Below, one piece after another: positions 54,611 to 64,000 of a stretch of 64,000 nt of DNA; the stretch's first letter is position 1; the number at the start of each line of letters is the position of its first letter. The translations under genes were made by a program, and so were the position numbers. The DNA is from Pantoea trifolii (GTDB taxonomy: Bacteria; Pseudomonadota; Gammaproteobacteria; Enterobacterales; Enterobacteriaceae). Where the stretch lies: the NCBI RefSeq assembly GCF_024506435.1, contig NZ_JANIET010000001.1:3782001-3846000 (forward strand), read 5' to 3'. The notes below the pieces were generated by a model that ran no database searches, had not been told where the DNA came from, and was given only the letters and a program-made list of their open reading frames with translations.

Positions 54611-55213
54611 TCAGCGCCAAATCAGCAATACGCACGCGGCGGTGAGCAAGCCCATCGCCAGATTGAACATTTTCCACGCGCGCGGGCTGCGCAGCAGACG
54701 TCCAATCAGCGAGCCAAAGCCCATCCAGATCACCCCAGAAACCACGTTCACCATGAACATGCCGAGGCTAATGGCCAGCACCGAATGCAGATATTCGCTG
54801 CCTGCCAGGCTGAAGCTGGCCACTGCGCCGAGGGCCATGAGCCAGGCTTTCGGGTTGATCAGCTGCAGCAAGCCGCCTTGCCAGAACGGCATCTGCTTCA
54901 CCGTCACATCATCGGTTTCCAGCTTTTCATACTCGGCGCTGGCGATTTTCCACGCCAGCCACAGCAGATAAAGGCTACCGGCAATCTTCAGAATCAGATG
55001 CAGCGAGGGATAAAGCAGGATGAGACCGCCGATGCCGAATGCCACCATCAGCAACATGACTTGCATACCAATCATGATACCAATGAGCAGCGGAATGGTG
55101 CGCAGGAAGCCAAAATTAGCACCCGAGGCGGTAAGTAACATATTATTGGGCCCGGGCGTGATGGCCGCGACCCAAAGAAAACCTAACATTGATAAAAAAA
55201 GACTCAGTTCCAT
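54611..55213 (-). CDS. LysE-family amino-acid exporter
   Basis: This 200-residue protein has six hydrophobic segments and the family motif TPGPNNML near the N-terminus (residues 20-27), with PKAWLMALGAVASF in the middle. LysE-family members export amino acids or related metabolites. Substrate cannot be predicted. The ATG at 55213 is used; a longer reading adds 67 residues without membrane character. It converges on the LacI-family gene with a 1-bp gap and is divergent from yheT. Confidence 0.9.
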   Translation of the reverse strand: MELSLFLSMLGFLWVAAITPGPNNMLLTASGANFGFLRTIPLLIGIMIGMQVMLLMVAFGIGGLILLYPSLHLILKIAGSLYLLWLAWKIASAEYEKLETDDVTVKQMPFWQGGLLQLINPKAWLMALGAVASFSLAGSEYLHSVLAISLGMFMVNVVSGVIWMGFGSLIGRLLRSPRAWKMFNLAMGLLTAACVLLIWR

Positions 55214-55273
55214 GTATATTCGGGTGCTCCTCACCCAGTAAAGCGAACAACCCATCGAAGCTATCAGCGACTT

Positions 55274-56290
55274 ATGCATCAGACAAGCCTTTACCCAAGC
55301 TATTTTGATCGCCCCAGCGGCGAGCGCTTTACCCCCCTGCGCGGATTCAGTAACGCGCATTTGCAAACACTGCTGCCGCGTATTCTGCGGCGCCGCGTCA
55401 CGTTGCGTCCGCACTGGCAGCGTCTTGACCTTCCGGACGGCGATTTTGTCGATTTAGCGTGGAGCGAAGATCCGGCGCAGGCACGTCACAAGCCGCGCAT
55501 GGTGATGTTTCACGGCCTGGAAGGCAACTTTCGCAGCCCGTATGCGCATGGCCTGATGCAGGCGTGTCAGGCGCGCGGCTGGCTGGCGGTGGTGATGCAC
55601 TTTCGCGGCTGCAGCGGCGAGCCTAATCGCTTGAAGCGCATCTATCACTCCGGTGAAACCGAAGATGCCACCTACTTCCTTAACTGGCTGCAGCGTGAAT
55701 GGGGCAGCGTGCCGACCGCTGCAGTCGGCGTTTCGCTGGGCGGCAACATGCTCGCTTGCCTGCTGGGTCAGCAAGGTCACGATGTGCCGATTGATGCCGG
55801 CATCGCCATCTCAGCGCCACTGGCACTGGAACCGTGCAGCGGCAAATTGGATGTTGGCTTTTCGCGCTTCTATCAGCACTATTTGCTGACGCGGCTAAAA
55901 AAGAACGCTACGCGCAAACTGCACGCCTGGCCCGGCACGCTGCCGGTCGATCTCAGCCAGTTACGCGCTTTCCGCCGCTTACGCGAATTCGATGATGCCA
56001 TAACGGCACGTGCGCACGGTTTTATTGACGCCAGCGACTATTATCAACAAGCCAGCGCGATGCCGCTGCTCACTGGCGTGCGTAAACCGCTGCTGATCAT
56101 TCATGCGCAAGATGATCCCTTTATGACTGATGCCGTGATCCCGCAACCTGACCAGCTGTCAGCCTCCATTCAGTATCAGCTGACGCAGCAAGGTGGCCAC
56201 GTCGGCTTTGTCGGCGGCACCTTGCTTAAACCGAAAATGTGGCTGGAACAGCGCGTGCCCGACTGGCTCTCAACTTATCTGGATGTGTAA
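55274..56290 (+). CDS. yheT: Alpha/beta hydrolase YheT
   Basis: YheT (338 residues) is a putative hydrolase of the AB-hydrolase family (YheT/UPF0017). HGLEG (80-84) makes the oxyanion region, the nucleophile is S154 in GVSLGGNM, the acid is in HAQDDPF and the histidine in GGHVGFVGG. The substrate is unknown. It starts the plus-strand run yheT-yheU-prkB. In E. coli yheT lies directly after yheS; here the taurine block separates them. Confidence 0.95.
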   Translation: MHQTSLYPSYFDRPSGERFTPLRGFSNAHLQTLLPRILRRRVTLRPHWQRLDLPDGDFVDLAWSEDPAQARHKPRMVMFHGLEGNFRSPYAHGLMQACQARGWLAVVMHFRGCSGEPNRLKRIYHSGETEDATYFLNWLQREWGSVPTAAVGVSLGGNMLACLLGQQGHDVPIDAGIAISAPLALEPCSGKLDVGFSRFYQHYLLTRLKKNATRKLHAWPGTLPVDLSQLRAFRRLREFDDAITARAHGFIDASDYYQQASAMPLLTGVRKPLLIIHAQDDPFMTDAVIPQPDQLSASIQYQLTQQGGHVGFVGGTLLKPKMWLEQRVPDWLSTYLDV

Positions 56291-56292
56291 TA

Positions 56293-56511
56293 GTGATTAT
56301 TCCCTGGCAACAACTCGAAGCGGAGACGCTGGAAAATCTGATTGAAACCTTCGTGTTACGCGAAGGCACCGATTACGGCGAGCAGGAACGCAGTTTGCTG
56401 CAAAAAGTCGCCGACGTGCGCCGCCAGCTGGAGCGCGGCGACGTGGTGCTGGTGTGGTCGGAACTGCATGAATCGATCAATATTATGCCGAAGGGTGAAT
56501 TTCGCGGCTGA
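56293..56511 (+). CDS. yheU: YheU protein (UPF0270)
   Basis: YheU (72 residues) is a small conserved protein of unknown function. It uses a GTG start at 56293, giving [18 protein letters not shown] like E. coli; a longer reading from an upstream ATG overlaps yheT and does not fit the family. It is 2 bp after the yheT stop, so coupled translation is likely. prkB starts 61 bp later. Confidence 0.93.
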   Translation: MIIPWQQLEAETLENLIETFVLREGTDYGEQERSLLQKVADVRRQLERGDVVLVWSELHESINIMPKGEFRG

Positions 56512-56572
56512 TGCACCCCGCGGCAATTCGTGGTAACAATGCTCATCGCCGGACTTCACAGGGAGCTCTGTT

Positions 56573-57442
56573 ATGTCAGCCAGGCATCCAATTATTGCCG
56601 TCACCGGTTCCAGCGGCGCCGGAACCACCACCACCAGCCTCGCCTTCCGTAAGATTTTCCAGCAGCTGAACCTGCATGCGGCGGAACTCGAGGGCGACAG
56701 TTTCCATCGCTTCACGCGTCCGGAAATGGACATGGCGATCCGCAAAGCACGCGATCTCGGTCGCCACATCAGCTACTTCGGCCCGGAAGCCAATGATTTC
56801 GGTCTACTGGAGCAGACGTTCAAACATTACGGTCAAACCGGCCTCGGCGAATCACGCAAATATCTGCACACCTACGATGAAGCGGTGCCGTGGAATCAGG
56901 TACCGGGCACTTTCACGCCGTGGCAGCCGCTACCAGAAAACACCGATGTGCTGTTTTATGAAGGCTTGCACGGCGGCGTGGTCACGCAGCAGCAAAATGT
57001 GGCGGAGCATGTCGATCTGCTGGTTGGCGTGGTGCCGATTGTTAACCTTGAGTGGATTCAGAAGCTAGTGCGTGACACCGGCGAGCGCGGCCATTCACGC
57101 GAAGCAGTAATGGATTCGGTGGTACGTTCGATGGAGGATTACATTAACTTCATCACGCCGCAGTTCTCGCGCACCCACATTAACTTCCAGCGCGTGCCGA
57201 CCGTTGATACCTCAAACCCGTTTGCCGCCCGCGAAATTCCCTCGCTCGACGAAAGCTTCGTGGTGATTCATTTCCGTGGCCTGGAAGGCATCGCGTTCCC
57301 CTATCTGCTGGCGATGATTCAGGGATCGTTTATTTCCCACATCAATACGCTGGTGGTGCCGGGCGGCAAAATGGGATTGGCGATGGAGCTGATTATGCTG
57401 CCGCTGGTACAGCGACTGATTGAAGGGAAGCGGATTGAATAG
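56573..57442 (+). CDS. prkB: Phosphoribulokinase-like protein PrkB
   Basis: PrkB (289 residues) is a P-loop kinase related to phosphoribulokinase. The Walker A is GSSGAGTTT (12-20), with the canonical lysine replaced by threonine as in this family; VLFYEGLHGG holds the Walker B region. No Calvin-cycle gene is present, so its substrate in enterobacteria is open. It is the last gene of yheT-yheU-prkB. Confidence 0.94.
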   Translation: MSARHPIIAVTGSSGAGTTTTSLAFRKIFQQLNLHAAELEGDSFHRFTRPEMDMAIRKARDLGRHISYFGPEANDFGLLEQTFKHYGQTGLGESRKYLHTYDEAVPWNQVPGTFTPWQPLPENTDVLFYEGLHGGVVTQQQNVAEHVDLLVGVVPIVNLEWIQKLVRDTGERGHSREAVMDSVVRSMEDYINFITPQFSRTHINFQRVPTVDTSNPFAAREIPSLDESFVVIHFRGLEGIAFPYLLAMIQGSFISHINTLVVPGGKMGLAMELIMLPLVQRLIEGKRIE

Positions 57443-57463
57443 GTTTGGTGCGGGCGGTGAAAA

Positions 57464-57486
57464 GGGAGGCATGAATGCCTCCCCTT
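57464..57486. terminator. Shared terminator of prkB and yhfA
   Basis: GGGAGGCA-TGAA-TGCCTCCC lies between the convergent stops; the minus strand continues with TTTT. Confidence 0.8.
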
Positions 57487-57493
57487 CGACCGA

Positions 57494-57898
57494 TTACAAC
57501 TCGACAACCTCATAGCTGTGGGTAATTTCCACGCCTTTACCCAGCATGATCGCCACCGAGCAATATTTTTCCGCCGACAGATCAACCGCGCGCGCAACCG
57601 CTTTATCGCTCAATGCTTTGCCGCTGACAATAAAATGCAGGTTGATAGTGGTAAAAATGCGTGGCGCTTCTTCACGGCGTTCTGAGGTGAGTTTCACTTC
57701 GCAATCGGCCACATCGCTGCGCCCTTTTTGCAGGATCGAAACCACATCAATGGCGCTACAGCCGCCTGCGGCCATCAGCACCATCTCCATTGGACTTGGC
57801 GCTTTGTCACCGGAATTACCGTCCATTAATACCTGATGGCCAGATGAGGATTCTCCGAGAAAGGTAAGACCTTCCACCCATTTCACTCGTGCCTGCAT
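57494..57898 (-). CDS. yhfA: OsmC family protein YhfA
   Basis: YhfA (134 residues) belongs to the OsmC/Ohr group. The two cysteines of peroxidase-type members are at C47 (AAGGCSAIDVV) and C113 (EKYCSVAIML). The role may be in peroxide or organic thiol chemistry, but it has not been settled. The start at 57898 (MQARVKWVEG) is used because the longer frame enters the crp control region. It is divergent from crp. Confidence 0.94.
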   Translation of the reverse strand: MQARVKWVEGLTFLGESSSGHQVLMDGNSGDKAPSPMEMVLMAAGGCSAIDVVSILQKGRSDVADCEVKLTSERREEAPRIFTTINLHFIVSGKALSDKAVARAVDLSAEKYCSVAIMLGKGVEITHSYEVVEL

Positions 57899-58202
57899 TA
57901 TTCTCTCTCCTGAAGCGGCGGTTTTGCCGCCAGAGTACGCTTTCACCTGACAAACAGCAATCCAGAGTAATCCCCCTTGTGCTGAAGCGAGACAACACAA
58001 GACAGCTCGCAAAAGCTGTGCTACAAACAGTGCTGAAAATATTTTCGTCATCACAGACGAAGGCCGGAAGAATCAAAAGCGTAGCTTAAGAGTCCACCCG
58101 GAATAATTTTTCCTTTACTGGAAACGCTCGACGATTAAACCGCCTGACAGGGAAAAATGCCCCCTGTGTTTTGGGCACGATTACAACAGAGGATAATAGC
58201 GA
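57899..58202. promoter_or_regulatory. Divergent control region yhfA / crp
   Basis: This 304-bp gap holds the crp promoter. The stretch AAGCGAGACA...AAAGCTGTGCTACAAACAGT (about 57986-58035) resembles the E. coli crp promoter segment. CRP self-binding sites of E. coli crp could not be matched with confidence; TCATCACAGACG near 58050 is only a half-site. The ribosome-binding region ACAGAGGATAATAGCG before the crp ATG is like E. coli. Confidence 0.55.
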
Positions 58203-58835
58203 ATGGTTCTCGGCAAACCGCAAACAGACCCTACACTCGAATGGTTCCTGTCCCATTGCCATATTCACAAATATCCATCCAAAAGCACGCTCATCCATCA
58301 GGGTGAGAAAGCGGAAACGCTGTACTACATCGTAAAAGGTTCCGTAGCGGTACTGATTAAAGATGAAGAAGGCAAAGAGATGATTCTCTCCTACCTCAAT
58401 CAGGGAGATTTCATCGGCGAACTCGGTCTTTTCGAAGAAGGCCAGGAACGTAGTGCCTGGGTACGTGCGAAGTCTGCCTGCGAAGTGGCTGAAATTTCAT
58501 ACAAAAAATTCCGTCAGCTGATTCAGGTAAACCCGGATATTTTAATGCGACTTTCGTCGCAAATGGCGCGTCGTCTGCAAGTCACATCTGAGAAAGTGGG
58601 CAACCTTGCCTTCCTCGATGTCACCGGACGTATCGCGCAAACGCTGCTAAATCTGGCCAAACAACCAGATGCGATGACTCACCCAGACGGGATGCAAATC
58701 AAAATCACCCGTCAGGAGATTGGTCAGATCGTGGGCTGCTCACGCGAAACCGTGGGTCGTATCCTGAAAATGCTGGAAGATCAGAACCTGATCTCCGCAC
58801 ACGGTAAAACCATCGTCGTTTACGGCACCCGCTAA
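58203..58835 (+). CDS. crp: cAMP receptor protein
   Basis: CRP (210 residues) is nearly identical to E. coli CRP as I remember it. With cAMP it controls carbon catabolic genes. The cAMP pocket has [15 protein letters not shown] (with R83 and S84), the long dimer helix follows, and the recognition helix is [12 protein letters not shown] with R181, E182 and R186 in the usual context. It converges with nothing; a hairpin follows and then yhfK. Confidence 0.99.
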   Translation: MVLGKPQTDPTLEWFLSHCHIHKYPSKSTLIHQGEKAETLYYIVKGSVAVLIKDEEGKEMILSYLNQGDFIGELGLFEEGQERSAWVRAKSACEVAEISYKKFRQLIQVNPDILMRLSSQMARRLQVTSEKVGNLAFLDVTGRIAQTLLNLAKQPDAMTHPDGMQIKITRQEIGQIVGCSRETVGRILKMLEDQNLISAHGKTIVVYGTR

Positions 58836-58848
58836 TTTCTTCTCACCC

Positions 58849-58882
58849 ACGGCGTGATGGCAACATCGCGCCGTTTCTATTT
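58849..58882 (+). terminator. Terminator of crp
   Basis: ACGGCGTGATG-GCAA-CATCGCGCCGT (11 bp with one wobble) is followed by TTCTATTT, 13 bp after the crp stop. Confidence 0.8.
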
Positions 58883-58893
58883 GCGATGAGCTG

Positions 58894-62260
<3,367 letters not shown>

Positions 62261-62276
62261 CGAAGGCAAACATAAG

Positions 62277-62852
62277 TTACGCGTTGAGGAAATTAGCCAG
62301 CAGCTGATGCCCTTGCTCACTGAGGATGCTTTCCGGATGGAACTGCACGCCTTCCAGCGGCAAAGTGCGATGGCGGAAACCCATGATCTCATCCGGCTGG
62401 CCGTCGCGCAGGGTCCACGCGGTGACTTCAAACTCAGCGGGCAGCGTATCGCGCGCCACAATCAATGAGTGATAGCGCGTCACGGTCAGCGGATTATTCA
62501 GATCGCGAAACACACCTTGGTTGGTGTGCTGGATCAGGGAGGTTTTGCCATGCATCACCTGGCGCGCGCGCACCACCTGCGCGCCATAGGCTTGTGCAAT
62601 CGCCTGATGCCCAAGGCAAACGCCGAGGATCGGCACGTGCCCGGCGAAATGGCGAATCGCCGCGAGCGAGATGCCAGACTGATCCGGCGTACACGGACCC
62701 GGCGAAATCACCAGATGCGTCAGCGGCAGCGCTTGCATCTCATCCAGCGTAATGGCGTCGTTACGCACCACGCGCACCTCCGCGCCCAGTTCGCAAAAGT
62801 ACTGGTAGAGATTCCAGGTGAAGGAGTCGTAGTTATCGATTAGCAGCAGCAT
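62277..62852 (-). CDS. pabA: Aminodeoxychorismate synthase, glutamine amidotransferase component
   Basis: PabA (191 residues) hydrolyses glutamine to feed ammonia to PabB for p-aminobenzoate and folate synthesis. The triad is C79 (GVCLGHQ), H172 and E174 (FHPES). It starts [19 protein letters not shown]. It lies upstream of argD on the same strand and 41 bp after fic, as in E. coli. Confidence 0.97.
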   Translation of the reverse strand: MLLLIDNYDSFTWNLYQYFCELGAEVRVVRNDAITLDEMQALPLTHLVISPGPCTPDQSGISLAAIRHFAGHVPILGVCLGHQAIAQAYGAQVVRARQVMHGKTSLIQHTNQGVFRDLNNPLTVTRYHSLIVARDTLPAEFEVTAWTLRDGQPDEIMGFRHRTLPLEGVQFHPESILSEQGHQLLANFLNA

Positions 62853-62893
62853 AGCGCCCTCAGGCCAGTAAAAGCGGCGCTATTCTACCTATT

Positions 62894-63487
62894 TTAGTTC
62901 GCCGGGCTCACCACTTTCGCAAACTGCGCGGTAAGCGGTGCCAGATCGCCGGCGACGCCCGCCGAGATCGCAGCGCGCCACGCATCGCGTTCGAGCGTTT
63001 CCCAGGAAAGCTGATAACCGGCATGCAGTGCCAACTGTTCGAAGAAGATGCGCTGCGCGCGGCCATTGCCGGCGCGGAACGGATGCAGCACGAAGATCTC
63101 ACAGTAATAATGTGCGATACGCGCCACGAACGCTTCCTGCTCAAGGTCAGCCAGGCCGCGCTCTTCCTCCAGCGCCTGCATCAGCGTATTGCCTTCTTTC
63201 TCGATATATTCGCAATGACAATACGGCGTTTCATCGCGCCAGATATCGATGGTGCGCAATTCTCCTGCCCAGCTGTAGAGATCCTGAAACAGCGTGCGAT
63301 GAATATGGCAAAGACGTGGCAAACCGATGCTGCGCTGGCCAAGTTCTACTGTCGCCAGGCGCGCGGCGCTGAACGCCAGTTCCGCTTTACGCAGTTGGGC
63401 TTCATCATGAATATCGAGGCGATTCTTCAACACATTGTCGTTGTGCCACAAATAGGGATCGCGTACTGCTAAGCTGTTATCCACCAT
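62894..63487 (-). CDS. fic: Fic domain protein (putative AMP transferase)
   Basis: This 197-residue protein has the Fic core with the motif HPFRAGNGR at 135-143. Fic proteins transfer AMP (or similar) to target hydroxyls. H135 is present, and the GNGR part is better preserved than in E. coli K-12 Fic (HPFRVGSGL as I recall), but the metal-binding acidic residue of HPFx(D/E)GNGR is Ala139. A flap-like segment WRDETPYCHCEYIEKEGNTLM lies near 83-103. It overlaps yhfG by 11 bp. Confidence 0.94.
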   Translation of the reverse strand: MVDNSLAVRDPYLWHNDNVLKNRLDIHDEAQLRKAELAFSAARLATVELGQRSIGLPRLCHIHRTLFQDLYSWAGELRTIDIWRDETPYCHCEYIEKEGNTLMQALEEERGLADLEQEAFVARIAHYYCEIFVLHPFRAGNGRAQRIFFEQLALHAGYQLSWETLERDAWRAAISAGVAGDLAPLTAQFAKVVSPAN

Positions 63488-63647
63488 ATTGCCTCCTCAG
63501 CGACTCAAGTCGCTCCTCAGCATGTTCGGCATCGATAAGAGCTTCACTATAGGAATATCCGGCCAGTCGACAGCTGGATTGGTAGCTCGCAGCACGGCGC
63601 TGCTGCCACAAAGTGGCTTTCTGTTTCTCAGTGAGTTTGCTAGTCAT
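63477..63647 (-). CDS. yhfG: YhfG, putative FicA-type antitoxin
   Basis: This 56-residue protein (MTSKLTEKQKATLWQQRRAA start) matches YhfG, the small partner encoded before fic. Such FicA proteins block the ATP site of Fic through an (S/T)xxxE(G/N) helix. At the expected place (S25-C-R-L-A29-G30) the glutamate is replaced by alanine. It overlaps the fic start by 11 bp, so the pair is translationally linked. It is short and can be missed by length filters. Confidence 0.92.
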   Translation of the reverse strand: MTSKLTEKQKATLWQQRRAASYQSSCRLAGYSYSEALIDAEHAEERLESLRRQYGG

Positions 63648-63745
63648 AGCGCCTCCGGCAAGCAGTGAGCCCTAAGTATAAGCAGCAATTTTTTGCTTTG
63701 CCGGAGAGCAAATGGCGCGCCAGTGAAAAACGGCGCGTTTCAGAA

Positions 63746-64000
<255 letters not shown>

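Noticed and set aside
55214..55414. Extended N-terminus of the LysE-family exporter
   Set aside because: It overlaps the start of yheT on the other strand and would put 67 polar residues before the first membrane helix.

Overview
This window is a core chromosomal segment of a member of the order Enterobacterales. The protein sequences are close to, but distinct from, their E. coli counterparts, and the gene order largely follows the E. coli interval from dusB-fis through the rrnD region, the alpha, spc, S10 and str ribosomal operons, and crp-argD-pabA to ppiA. Small differences (no yrdB, no acrEF next to fis, no gsp or chiA genes beside bfr, and a taurine operon between yheS and yheT) suggest a relative such as Pantoea or Erwinia. 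That placement is an inference from memory, not a database result.

Layout. 1-713: the end of dusB, then fis. 714-5467: a four-gene amino-acid ABC transporter (yhdWXYZ, aapJQMP type) behind a convincing sigma54 promoter with NtrC-like sites. 5523-11370: a complete rRNA operon on the minus strand (P1 and P2 promoters, 16S, tRNA-Ile, tRNA-Ala, 23S, 5S, tRNA-Thr, a second 5S, terminator). 11508-15620: yrdA, then the minus-strand run dprA-smg-yrdD-tsaC-aroE. 15736-20486: def-fmt-rsmB-trkA and mscL. 20471-21583: arfA, zntR and yhdN. 21657-35560: the alpha, spc and S10 ribosomal operons with recognisable promoters and leaders. 35669-36504: bfr and bfd. 36558-41137: the str operon rpsL-rpsG-fusA-tufA.

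41160-49824: tusBCD with yheO, fkpA, slyX, slyD, yheV, the kefGB potassium efflux pair and the ABC-F gene yheS. 49845-55213: an accessory-looking block with a cluster of three palindromes, tauABCD, a divergent LacI-family regulator and a LysE-family exporter. 55274-64000: yheT, yheU, prkB, yhfA, crp, yhfK, argD (behind two ArgR boxes), pabA, the fic/yhfG pair and the end of ppiA.

Most of the window serves translation: rRNA, tRNA, about 30 ribosomal proteins, elongation factors, initiator-tRNA formylation, deformylation, tRNA and rRNA modification, and ribosome rescue. Global regulators (Fis, CRP) and nutrient uptake under nitrogen or sulfur control (yhdWXYZ, tau) are set among them. The points most worth a second look are the yhdW promoter architecture, the altered active-site and antitoxin motifs of the Fic/YhfG pair, the two hairpins inside arfA, the taurine block with its palindrome cluster, and a long hairpin between the two spacer tRNAs.
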